A stretch of DNA of 64,000 bases. Source: Thuidium tamariscinum (taxonomy: Eukaryota > Streptophyta > Bryopsida > Hypnales > Thuidiaceae). Under the pieces are notes generated by a model. The model saw only the letters and a list, made by a program, of their open reading frames with translations, made no database searches and was not told the DNA's origin. The position numbers and the translations under genes are program-made. The stretch is from positions 28,040,347-28,104,346 of the forward strand of contig OX344753.2 of assembly GCA_947034885.2 (NCBI GenBank). The letters run 5' to 3'. This document shows, piece after piece, positions 53,640 to 64,000 of this stretch. Numbering within the stretch: the first letter of the stretch is position 1; the number at the start of each line of letters is the position of its first letter.

Positions 53640-55030
53640 CGTGGAACTTTAAGTAGGCGACTTCGGGTGGGGCGACTGCGCTTCAAGATAGGGCGACCAT
53701 GTGTCTAATTTTGAGGGCGACTTCGGGAAGGGCGACCGCGCTTCAAAATAGGGCGACCACGTGTCCAATTTTGAGGGCGACCTCTTGTCGAGGGGCGACC
53801 TCGGGTGGGCGACCTCTAGTTTGGGGGCGACCTCTTATCAAGAGGCGACCGCGGGTGGGCGACCTCTGGTCTAGGGGCGACCTCTTGTCAAGGGGCGACC
53901 GCGGGTGGGCGACCTCTTTGTTGCAATTGTCAAAAAAACACTTAAAACTGCCATTTTTAGTACAAAAAACAAAAAAAATTAGAAATGAAATTTTTTTCAT
54001 ATATAATGGTAGGATCTTGTAATATTATAGTATGAGAATATGTGAAAAAAATTTCAAAAATTTTCACCACACAGATTACAAGATAATTGCATTCAAAGTG
54101 TAGAAATTATGTTTTGGGGGACTCTGGCGACCTCGGGTGGGCGACCTCTTGTCTAGGGGCGACCTCGAGTAGGCGACCTCTGGTCTAGGGGCGACCTCGG
54201 GTGGGCGACCTCGGGTGGGCGACCTCTTTGTTGCAATTGTCAAAAAAACACTTAAAACTGCCATTTTTAGTACAAAAAACAAAAAAAATTAGAAATGAAA
54301 TTTTTTTCATATATAATGGTAGGATCTTGTAATATTATAGTATGAGAATATGTGAAAAAAATTTCAAAAATTTTCACCACACAGATTGCAAGATAATTGC
54401 ATTCAAAGTGTAGAAATTATGTTTTGGGGGACTCTGGTGACCTCGGGTGGGCGACCTCTTGTCTAGGGGCGACCTTGGGTAGGCGACCTCTGGTCTAGGG
54501 GCGACCTCGGGTGGGCGACCTCTTTGTTGCAATTGTCAAAAAAACACTTAAAACTGCCATTTTTAGTACAAAAAACAAAAAAAATTAGAAATGAAATTTT
54601 TTTCATATATAATGGTAGGATCTTGTAATATTATAGTATGAGAATATGTGAAAAAAATTTCAAAAATTTTCACCACACAGATTGCAAGATAATTGCATTC
54701 AAAGTGTAGAAATTATGTTTTGGGGGACTCTGGCGACCTCGGGTGGGCGACCTCTTGTCTAGGGGCGACCTCGGGTAGGCGACCTCTGGTCTAGGGGCGA
54801 CCTCTGGTCAAGGGGCGACCTCGGGTGGGCGACCTCTTTGTTGCAATTGTCAAAAAAACACTTAAAACTGCCATTTTTAGTACAAAAAACAAAAAAAATT
54901 AGAAATGAAATTTTTTTCATATATAATGGTAGGATCTTGTAATATTATAGTATGAGAATATGTGAAAAAAATTTCAAAAATTTTCACCACATAGATTGCA
55001 AGATAATTGCATTCAAAGTGAAAAAAAAAT
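53640..55030 (+). repeat. four tandem units of about 300 bp in hAT-2
   Basis: TTGCAATTGTCAAAAAAACA starts at 53921, 54231, 54527 and 54841 (spacings 310, 296, 314). Each unit is an AT-rich half (TAATGGTAGGATCTTGTAAT) and a GGGCGACCTC-rich half of variable length. Units are nearly identical, so expansion was recent. Confidence 0.9.
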
Positions 55031-58000
55031 GTTTTAGGGGACAATGACAAACTAAGGTAGACATGCCTATTTGCAATCTAGCTATATTGGAGTCAATTCT
55101 AAGAGGGGTACATATTTATTTGAAGTGTGCACATGTTTCTTGAATCAAACCCAAATGAAATTATAATTTTTCAATCAAAATCGTAATTTCTATGAATTTT
55201 TGAAGTAGACAATCCTAAATTACAAAACCGCCTTTAGGCTAGGATCATAAACAACTTATAAACATTGTATAACCACCTAATCAACAACTAGATATTTTCT
55301 ATTTAAATAGTGACACATTACTCCAACTTGTCATAAAATCCTTGATTTTGTCATAGAATGAAGGGAATTTGCGGGGGGAGGTAGAAATGGGGCCAAAACT
55401 AGAGTGACGGAAATAGGCTAGTCTAGTTGGTGGAATAGAGTTACAAATGGAAATGGGTTGGTCTACTTTAGCTTAAGAGATTTGATTTTCTTAACTTAAA
55501 AAGTTTTCACTTTAGATCTTAACTTAATATATCATTCAAAATTAAGTTGAGAATGTAGGGAAAATAATGTGGTTGTCATTTTATTTTAAATTATTAAGTA
55601 GAAGGTACATCATAGAGGAAAAAAAATAATAGCTCTAAGGTGGAAATGTGGAAATAGAAATTCTAATCCCAATGGTGAGATTGTTTGATTAATCAATGCT
55701 AATACTACAAAACTGCTTTTTTTAAAATTAAAATTGAAGTAAAAAATGAATCCTATCTCAAACAATTTCAAAATCTTATTATTATTGCCCACAAAACAAA
55801 ATGATTCATAATCTTTGCATCACCAATCTAAATAAAATGAATCAAAGTTCTAAGAAGACAAAATTACAATCTATAAGAAAAAAAAATTTAATTTTTGTGG
55901 ATTTGTCTTTACCTACATAATTTAGATCTAAGCTTATTGTGATATGACTCTTGCTTTTAGGCACTAATTCAAATAAAACTACATTTCTAGAAAGCCAATA
56001 AGATTCTCTATCTTATAATAATGTTTCAAAAAGTTCCATAAAAATTTGACATTATAGGAACTTGTACAAAATCCACTTTACCTCCTTGTAGAGACAATGA
56101 AACTTTAGAAGATTACAATCTACTAATGTATTACTTATCAAAAAGATTTTGAAATATAAAATTATGGATTGTGATTTTTTTTAAATCATCCCCATTTGAT
56201 TTTTTCTAATCTCCAAGCATCATTATATTCTTATATTTCTTAGCAAGTTAGCATCTTCACCTAAATTTAAAAATTAGAAGAAATAGATTTGAATTAAAAC
56301 TTCTCCTTGTAATTTATGTAAAAGTCAAAGAATCATTCTAAAACTGTATTATTAACTAATTCGATTTCAAAATACAAAATAATGAATGGATATTTGTGTA
56401 AGAACTTCATCACTTCAATTTTTCTATTTTTCAAGCATCATTATATTTATATATAATTTACCACCTTCACCAAAAATTTTAAAACTAGAGGGAAGAGATT
56501 ATTTTAACTTAGAACTTCTCTTTTGTTTATATATAAATCTCATAGTCATTCTAATTGTGTGAAATTTATAACTCAGGAGGGGGGGCACTCCTGGTTTATT
56601 TAATTATAGCGTGCAATCAAATGAAAGGTGCTTTTAATTCCCTTAGCCTAAATTTTAAACAATTTTTAGAAATAAATTAGCATCACTAAAATGAGCTATT
56701 ATCATTATAAATAATGAAGGGTAGAAAATAATACACAACTTTATCAAATTTGTTTTTCTAAATAAGGGTAGCCAAAAAGGATCTCTAGAAATTTGAACTT
56801 TTATGAAGTATACTAAGTTTGAAATAAGGAATCCTATGAGCTAAATACTATGAGAGCATGAGCTCTACATGTAAATGAGAGTGACAACTAATGGGTGACA
56901 ACTAATGGTGACAACTAATGGTTGTGCTCTTATGAGTACTCACACTTTGAATGTGTTTGAATGAAATTGTTTAAAATGGAAGTATTGCTTATCTAGTCTC
57001 TAGCCTCTACATGTATCACATGTTTAGTCAAAGTTTTAATGACAAATTCTTTTTTCTTTGTAATTATTTGCAAAAAAAATGCAGGTCTTTCTTATGTATA
57101 ATGAACATAGTGTATAATTAATTAGCACCCAAGAAAAATTCAAAATAAAGATAGGGTTATTGAAATTACCTAAGTTTAAAAATTTAGGTAAAGATAGGTC
57201 TATTTTAATTCACCAAATGTACCTACATTGCCCCCATCTTATAAGGGCTTGAATGCACGTCATGTCCTAATATATTACAAAGTGCATCCCCGGGGAGGAC
57301 ACTTCTTGTATATTTGGAGGATCCACGTGCGGCGGTGGGGTATTTTTAGGGGGGCTATCAATTACTTGTAATCATTACTTGGCAACATTAAAAGAGCTCC
57401 TATTTTACCATAAAGCGGAAAAATCAGCCATATTATAATCCCTATTTTATTTTTAAAACACTTTGCCTTTTTAATGTCCCCTATTTTATATGTAAATTTC
57501 TTATAAATTTTACCTAAGATTATTTAAATGTACCCTATATTCCGCCGCATGTAGGTTATTAAAAAACGGGAAGTGTCCTCTCCTAGAGTGCATCCCCCAA
57601 GATTTATAAAGTGAATTATAGGATACAAAATAATTATTAGAATTTTGTGTAACTAAAAACTTCTCCATTTGAATTTTTCTATTTTCCAAGCATCAACATA
57701 TTCATGTATTCTTCATTACCTTCACCAAAAGCTTAAAAACCAAAAAGAAGAGATTCAGATGAAAACTTTCCCTTTTCATCTAATCAAATCTTAAAGTCAT
57801 TCTAATGATGTAATATTTATTAAGTGAATTTTAGAATAAAAAGAATGCATGGATATTTGTGAACAATCTTCTCCATTTAAAATTCTCTATTTTTCAAGCA
57901 TCATTATATTTGCGTACTATTTATCAATCTCCACCTTCAACAATAAATCAAAAATAAAAATGAAGAACTTTAAATTAAAAAATTTTAATTTTAATTTCTA

Positions 58001-59375
58001 CAAATGTTATTTGAAGGCTCATCCTAATGGCAAATTATTTATCAAGCAAATTTTAGAACTCAAAATAGGGGATGGAGACTTTAATAACAACTTGCCTATT
58101 TCAATTTTTCCTATTTTCAAACCATCATCATTGTCATGTCTTATTTAGGCACCACCTTGATTTTATCCTAAAAATTAGAGGGAAGAGATATAAGTGAAAC
58201 TTCTCTTTTTTATTTATACAACTTTATTTTGAAGGCTTATCCTCATGGTGGATTATTCTATCAAATAGATTTTAGAACTCAAAATAGTAGATAAAGATTT
58301 CAATAACAATTTGCCCATAAGCCCATTTGAATTTCTTCATTTTTCAAGCATCATGATACTCATGTTTTATTTAAACACAACCTTAATTTTGTCTTTAAAA
58401 TTAGAGGGAAGAGATTAAAAAAATGAAACTCTTGTTTTAGATTTATGCAACTTTAATTTGAAGGCTCATCTTTTTGGTAAATTATTTATCAAGTGGATGT
58501 TAGAACTCAAAATAGTGGATAGAGATTTCAATAACAATTTACCCATTTGAGTTCTCTATTTCCAAAGTACCACCATACTCATATCTTAATATTTCACCAC
58601 CTTCATCTCAATCCTAAAAATTAGTGGAAAGATATTTAAATGAAAACATTTGCTTTTTGACTTACAAAAATGTCAAAGAATTGTTGTGGTAAAAAACATT
58701 TATCAAATAAATTCTAGAATACAAAATAATAGATTGAGATTTGTATAAGAAGATATCCATTAAAATTTTTCATTCTTGAAGCATCATTCTACTCAAGTAT
58801 TATTTACTACTTCAATTTAAGATTTTAAAATAAGAAGAAAGAGATTTAAATGATAACTTCTCCTTTTAGTTTATGTAAATGTCAATGAATCATCCTCATA
58901 GTGTATTGGATTTCAAAATACAAAATAATAAATAGAGATCAATGTAGATTGTTCCCCATTTAATTTATCAATACATTAAAAATTACAATTCCATTTACAT
59001 AAACATTCATACAATAATAAATTTCCCTTTCCGCAAAATCTGAATCCTCAATGAAAGTTGTGACCTTATCACTCCAATTATCCAGTAGAAAAAACTCATA
59101 GGTTAAATTAGATACACAAAAATTAAAACCTTACTATAGACAATCGAAAGTAAACAAATCTTGAGAAGAGCTTTGATATTTAGCAAATGAGATTAGACAT
59201 TTAGGCATTGAAGTCTAATTTCAAACATAAACATTTTCTTAGGTCACCAAACATAGAAGGTACATTAATCAATTCAGAAATTGAAGCAAGTGTAAGTACT
59301 CACAATGAGCTAGACTCTTCTTTCCCTCCATTTTTCAAAAAAATGCCATACTCTATGTTTCTTTCGCGACTACTT
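55031..59375. other. AT-rich interior of hAT-2
   Basis: No gene was supported. From 57600 to 58950 a loose repeat of about 200-250 bp is visible (words such as CATTTGAATTTTTC, TTTTCAAGCATCATTATA, TTAGAGGGAAGAGATT). 57240-57600 is distinct, with CCCCGGGGAGGACACTTC near 57290 and inverted GAAGTGTCCTCTCC near 57570, a possible small element. Confidence 0.5.
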
Positions 59376-59379
59376 CTCA

Positions 59380-59725
59380 AGGGCGACCTCTTGTGGGCGA
59401 CCGCGGGTGTGGGGCGACCGAAGGTAGGAGAACGCGGGTCTAGGGCGACCGCGGGTGGAGGTGTGAGCCATTCCCTCAACCAAGCTCAAAAAAAGTCATT
59501 TTGGGGCCATTTTGGGCCATTTTGGGGCGACTTCGGGTCTTGGGGCGACCTCTTGTGGGCGACCGCGGGTGGAGGTGGGAGCCATTCCCTCAACCAAGCT
59601 CAAAAAAAGTCATTTTGGGGCCATTTTGGGCCATTTTGGGGCGACTTCGGGTCTTGGGGCGACCTCTTGTGGGCGACCGCGGGTGTGGGGCAGTTGGAGG
59701 TGGAGGTGGGAGCCATTGCCTTGCC
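59380..59725 (+). repeat. GGGCGACC-rich direct repeats of about 115-130 bp
   Basis: GAGCCATTCCCTCAACCAAG, then TCATTTTGGGGCC and GGGCGACC words, beginning near 59462 and 59577, with a partial third near 59707. The frame across it (59208-59768) is a by-product of the repeats. Confidence 0.75.
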
Positions 59726-61466
59726 TTTTGTAACATTCTCTTTTATTTTGGATTTTTTTTGGCATTAGATTGAGATTTTTCAACTTGTTTACTATTTTTC
59801 CTAAAAATTAAAGAATTGTTGGTAGATGACTCTAAAATTATTCTCTGTGAACAAGTGATAACATTTAAAGAAGAGTATAGAGAGAATGCAAGCAAAGTAT
59901 AAATATACAATGGAATCTATTTTGTTTTCTATTGGAAAATTTGCCAACTTGATGAAAATTAATTAATAATATGGAAAAATACAATAGTGAAGTATTTGAA
60001 AATACATCAACATTAAGGTGCTTAATGAGGAAGTTGGGTGTATTGCTTCGAAGAAGCAAATGACAAATGGATAGTTGGTGAATTTGCTTACAGATAAACT
60101 ATGGTTGATGAAGCTCTTGAAAATAGTTTCCCCCACCCATTATTTTGTAATAGGACATGATATTCCTATATTACCATAAATGGGTAGGCCACATTGCATG
60201 CCTCTAAATTTCAAAAACTAATGTAAATAAATTAACAAATTCTTTATGATGTGCCATTTAGAAAAATATGTTGAATATCTTGTATGCAAGGTGATAAGGT
60301 GTTGAGATCTATGCATAGAATCTCAAATTTGAATTCTCTTGTGCAAATATTTTGTAATTTTTGTTATAAAATTTACTCTCATTTGTTCATTCCTAAATTA
60401 CTGCATGAAAAAGTCTACAAAATGAAATTGAAATATAACATGTAGAGAATCAAGAATCCCCTTGTCTACATATAAAGCTATGATTCATTCTATTTGGACT
60501 AATGATTAAAAAATTATAGATAATCTTGTTTTTTGAACAATTATAGAAACTTCTTGAAAAATAACGTATTAGATTTCATTTTGAATGCAATTTTCACAAA
60601 TTTTCTAAAAAACTATTTATCAAGTTAAAATTTTCTTCCTAGAAAAATCACACAATTAGAATTTATGTGATTCAATTCTATCCTAGAGCTATCAATAATT
60701 TATTTTTTTGTTCAACCTATTTCTACTTAACAATTTGTAAACCCCTAAGTACTCACGTGGCTTTTTTTTCGTTGTTGCTTGACTTTGGGTAGAATTTTTG
60801 GGCATTATATTTTTTTTCAATTTAAAAAAATTGGATTGTCTTTCAACATTTACATTCAAAACTAAGATCAATGTGATCAAACAAAAATTATAAGAAAAAT
60901 AGTAGGAAGTGTTTAGAATTGCATAGTGTTGAAAATTTTAATATTTGGAGAAAATTTTGATTCTTTCATTATTAGATCTTTTTCATTTTTTCACAAATCA
61001 ATAGAAACCACAATTTTGACCAATCCAAAAAAAATCAAGTGCTAAAGATAAAATTTGTATTTTTGGTGATTTTTTGAAGTTATATCTTCAAAATTCATTT
61101 GAAAATAATCTAAAAACAACTTTAAAACTCTACCTATATAGATACTTTCTATTTTTTGTGTTTCATATAATCTTTTTTGATGATAACTTCAAAAAAGTTA
61201 TAGAACTTGTATTTTATCACATTTGCATTTTGTCCTAACCTTTTGGGCTTTTAGGGGTTAGAGATTGAAAACAAATTTGTTTTTTTGGAATTTTTTTTCT
61301 TAGACTTTTAAATCAATTTTTTTTATTATAATATAACATAAAAAACAAAGTCTATAGTGCAAAAAATTTCCATGAATTACGGTCAAAGTCATTGAAATTG
61401 TAGTCCAACATTCAAAATTTTATTTTTCCAACTTGAATGCTAATATCTTCTAATGGGTGATTGCAA

Positions 61467-62300
61467 GAAACACTTGTACTATTTGTTGCGTTTTGTCACA
61501 CCTTAGATTCCGATTTTTTTTTAGCCATAAATTTTGTGTTTTAGCTTCAAATGATTCAAAATTTATTGGGAAGCTACTCATGGCTATTATGTATCTATAA
61601 TGAATTTTGGAGATTTTTCAAAAATAACTTATTATTTTTAAATAGCCCCAAAAATTTCTCACAATACTTGATTTAGGGGTTTTTAGCACCATTTACCTCC
61701 CCCCAAAACGAATTTTGACCTAAAATTTAGAAAAGATGGTCTCTTAGTATATTTATAGCTACTGTCTAAATGAATTTTTAAAATAGACTTATTTTTATGT
61801 ATTGTAGAAGTCCACAAAAAGAGCTTCATTTTGCATTTTTTTCCAAAGGTATAAAACATTATTTTAGTGAGTTTTTTGGTCAAATCTCATCTCCGCAAAG
61901 TTTTTCCAAATGATGTATTTTTATGTATTTTAAGAAAAAATGCAAAATGAAGCTCTCTTTGTAGACTTCTACAACACATTAAAATAAGTATTTTAAAAAT
62001 TCATTTAGACAGTAGCTATAAGTCTACTAGGAGACCATCCTCTCTAAATTTTAGGTCAAAATTCGTTTTTTTTGCAGGTAAATGGTGCTAAAAAACCCTA
62101 AATCAAGTATTGTGAGAAATTTTTGGGGCTATTTAAAAATAATAAATTATTTTTGAAAAATCTCCAAAATTCATTATAGATTTATAATAGCTATGAGTAG
62201 CTTCCCTACCAATTTTAAGTCATTTGGAGCAAAAAATAAAAAGTTATGGCCAAAAACAAATAAAAAACTAGGGTGTGACAAAAGGCTTTAAGTGTTTCTA
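61467..62300. repeat. large imperfect inverted repeat
   Basis: Left arm about 61467-61847 and right arm about 61932-62300 with a loop of about 85 bp. Matching words include TTTTGTCACACC (61491) with GGTGTGACAAAA (62272), and GAGCTTCATTTTGCATTTTT with its complement around 61935-61960. Similarity is high along the arm with small gaps. Such a structure could fold into a long RNA hairpin if transcribed, or be a foldback element. Confidence 0.8.
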
Positions 62301-62399
62301 AATTTTTATTTTTTGTATTCTTAGATGAGTGCAATTTTTTTAATAGCATTAGAAGAGGTCACCCCCTTTCTTTTTAATGCAATGGGGTTTCCCCATTTG

Positions 62400-62401
<2 letters not shown>

Positions 62402-62454
<53 letters not shown>
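62402..62454 (+). repeat. poly(A) run of about 53 bases
   Basis: An uninterrupted A run next to GGTCGCCCC words at the right side of hAT-2. Perhaps a retroposed tail or slippage product; its length in the assembly should not be trusted. Confidence 0.85.
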
Positions 62455-62456
<2 letters not shown>

Positions 62457-62707
62457 AAGAGGTCGCCCCTACCCGAGGTCGCCCCCACCCGAGGTCGCCC
62501 TCTACCCGTAGTCGCCTATCTTTTTTAGACCCGCATGCGCCTCCCAAATGTAATACGTGGATGCCACATGGCATCCAGGTGGCGTTATTTACTGTGTGGT
62601 AAATTTTTAAAAGTCAAAGGTAACTTTGACTCTATTGGACGTCGCGAGGGTAACCACGAGACGTCGTGTGACGTCTGGTTGTCGCGATGTCGCCAGAGAA
62701 AACCCTG

Positions 62708-63172
62708 CTCTGGCCGTCAAGCGGACGTCCCGCTGTCCAGACGACGGCCTGGCCGTCCTCGCAGCGTGGACGGACTCTGGACGTCGTGACCGTCCGCTGA
62801 ACGGAAAACTGTCGAGGCGACGGCCTGGCCGTCCCATCGAAGTGCACAAGCCGCGGACGCTCTGGCCGTCCAGACGACGGCCTGGCCGTCCCCGCTGCGT
62901 AGACGGACTCTGGACGCCGTGACCGTCCGCTGAACAGAAAACTGTCAAGGCGACGGCCTGGCCGTCGCGCCTAAACCCTAAAGCCGCGGACGCTCTGTCC
63001 GTCCACGCGACGGCCGACAGGCCGTCTGCGCGCTGTCGACGGACTTCATCCGCGTTGTTGACGACGCCGTCAGCATTCGGGACGGCCTCTAACGCGTCCT
63101 GACTTGTCACGATTGACGCGTCATGACATCCGGACGGGAAAAGCCCACCTCACGTCGGGATAGACAACCCTG
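62708..63172. repeat. right subterminal region of hAT-1 copy B
   Basis: GGACGG/CCGTCC-rich, with two units of the repeat seen six times in copy A, ending GGATAGACAACCCTG. The first bases (CTCTGGCCGTCAAGCGGACG) match copy A near 33820. Confidence 0.85.
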
Positions 63173-64000
63173 CTGGAGAGTGATCTCAATGTCGCCAACG
63201 GGAAGATCGTGGAGGCCACCTCCTTAGTTCGGAACCTACAGGAGTTGGTGGCCCAGCCGGCGGATACAATGTTGAGGGCGAAACTGTTTTCCGCCCGGCT
63301 GATGACGGAAGGGCACGTCACCGGATCAAAGGTCATCACCATCTTGGTGGATTACCAGGCCAAGATGGAAGGGGTACTGAAGGAGATGAGGGCCTTAATT
63401 GGGTCGCTCAACCCGGAGTTGGGGGAAGGACTGTCGAACTTGCTCAACCAGCAGGTGTTTACGGACTTCAGCCCCGGAGCGCAAGGACGGATGTCGACGG
63501 ATCGGAAGCTACTCGGAAACTCGCCGGTCGTAAAGAACCTCGGCGAGCTCGGATCGGATCCGAATGCGGCAGGACCGTCCAACACACCTACGGATCCGCA
63601 AGAGAAAAGGGCATCACCACGGCTCGACCTCGAGATCCGGATGAAGGCCCTAGTGAATCCGGATAGGGAGAATCCGGAGAAGTTCGCCCACATGAACGAG
63701 CCAGACAGGGTTCCGGGCAAGGATCCGCGCAGCAAGACAGTCATCTTGGATGACTCGGACAGGGAAGACAATCCGCCCCTCACCATCCGTGATGAAGTTA
63801 GGGAGTAGGGCGGATTTCAGGAAGTGGAGCATTCGGAAAGCTCTGAGGCGGATTCGGAGGAGACTTCGACGGAAGACAGCGGAACGCCACCGGTTCCGAT
63901 TCAGAAGAGGCAGACCCGATCCGCCACCAAGAAGGCTCCCCCTCCCAAGGCAGCAACGCAGAGAAGTTCAGTTCCGCCCGTGGGCACGACATCGAAGCGG
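63173..64000 (+). CDS. coiled-coil gene member 2, 3' part (runs off the window)
   Basis: It resumes after the target duplication with the coiled-coil continuation (LSVANGKIVEATSLVRNL, then MLRAKLFSARLMTEG). This is followed by a Pro/Ser/Asp-rich region to 63808 and then an acidic and basic tail (SSEADSEETSTEDS, QKRQTRSATKK) that runs to the window edge. The composition parallels the tail frame at 11993-12301. The antisense copy at 52279 ends about 63465 in this alignment. The gene is broken in this copy. Confidence 0.6.

Larger units (their letters stand above)
53468..62707. mobile_element. hAT-2, 9.2-kb non-coding hAT-type element
   Basis: CAGGGTTTTCTTGTCGGACA at the left and AGAGAAAACCCTG at the right. 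Imperfect inverted similarity extends about 150 bp inward (AATTTACCCTACAGTGAAT against AATTTACCACACAGTAAAT). The ends match those of the 361-bp MITE at 36967. Its word is GGGCGACC, clustered near both ends and at 59.4-59.7 kb. No transposase or other gene was found. The flanks do not form a target duplication (ATTCGCCC left, CTCTGGCC right), so its two ends probably come from different insertion events joined by recombination. Confidence 0.75.
41154..63172. mobile_element. hAT-1 copy B, composite 22-kb element without transposase
   Basis: CAGGGTTG at 41154 and CAACCCTG at 63165-63172 are the termini, flanked by the perfect 8-bp duplication. 41154-52278 matches 18802-29080 of copy A, with a few differences per hundred bases by eye, plus two MITEs. 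62708-63172 matches the right end of copy A. The 4.7 kb between, which in copy A hold the kinase C-lobe and the transposase, are replaced by 52279-53467 (antisense gene fragment) and 53468-62707 (hAT-2). As it keeps both ends it could still be moved by a transposase supplied elsewhere. Confidence 0.85.

Noticed and set aside
53911-55030. CRISPR-like regular repeats
   Set aside because: Units of about 300 bp, almost wholly identical, no spacers, and a eukaryotic context.
59208-59768. 186-aa plus-strand frame in hAT-2
   Set aside because: Most of it is the 115-130-bp direct repeat; several overlapping frames are equally open.
62325-62574. Poly-lysine/poly-phenylalanine frames
   Set aside because: Translation of the 53-base A run.
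1-64000. tRNA or rRNA genes
   Set aside because: No cloverleaf or conserved rRNA words were recognised on reading; a dedicated search was not possible.

Overview
The window looks like repeat-rich nuclear DNA from a streptophyte. Short runs of the plant-type telomere word CCCTAAA recur (about 3.7, 5.7, 7.7, 27.3, 38.0 and 50.6 kb), splice acceptors and TATA boxes are eukaryotic, and the copia, hAT and Stowaway-like families are those of green plants. The overall style (gene-poor, AT-rich, nested transposons, GC-rich short-word islands) makes me lean towards a charophyte alga such as Chara; that is inference, not proof. I found no ordinary single-copy housekeeping gene. Nearly every long open frame belongs to a mobile element.

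Layout. 1-1206: remains of a Ty1/copia element and two 253-bp LTRs in head-to-head orientation. 1207-3730: a long reverse transcriptase frame of Penelope-like (endonuclease-lacking) type followed by telomere-like repeats. 3640-7740: a diverged 2-kb tandem duplication. 7740-10130: AT-rich ~115-bp repeats holding a Stowaway-like MITE. 10200-14540: an ACCGG-rich block with a 595-aa coiled-coil protein gene. 14700-17870: a RING-H2 protein gene flanked by TTGTAC-rich DNA. 17880-18801 and 34874-35845: copia remains split by a giant hAT transposon. 18802-34873: that hAT transposon (here hAT-1, copy A; 16,072 bp) with three genes: a coiled-coil RING-H2 protein, a protein kinase with its own N-terminal frame, and a BED-finger hAT transposase. 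35846-39480: intergenic DNA with a GTCCGCC-rich island, a TIR element and a nested small hAT MITE. 39480-41153 and 63173-64000: a second member of the coiled-coil family, split by a second hAT-1 (copy B) with a perfect 8-bp target duplication. 41154-63172: copy B, a composite in which the transposase half has been replaced by an inverted piece of the coiled-coil gene and a 9.2-kb non-coding hAT (hAT-2).

The main result is hAT-1. Its termini (CAGGGTTG ends, 8-bp target duplications) are fixed twice independently: once by a 253-bp copia LTR into which copy A inserted, and once by an empty-site paralogue of the gene into which copy B inserted. Each of its three genes starts a few hundred bases from a GGACGG-rich island, with a TATA box between island and start and, for at least two of them, a good 3' splice site just before the start codon. 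The same islands form both subterminal regions, so the words may serve both transposase binding and transcription. Other families in the window have the same layout but a different word (ACCGG, TTGTAC, TCCGGA, GGGCGACC), which suggests family-specific recognition words. A RING-H2 coiled-coil protein recurs in a second, differently marked block, so such cargo may be a habit of these elements.
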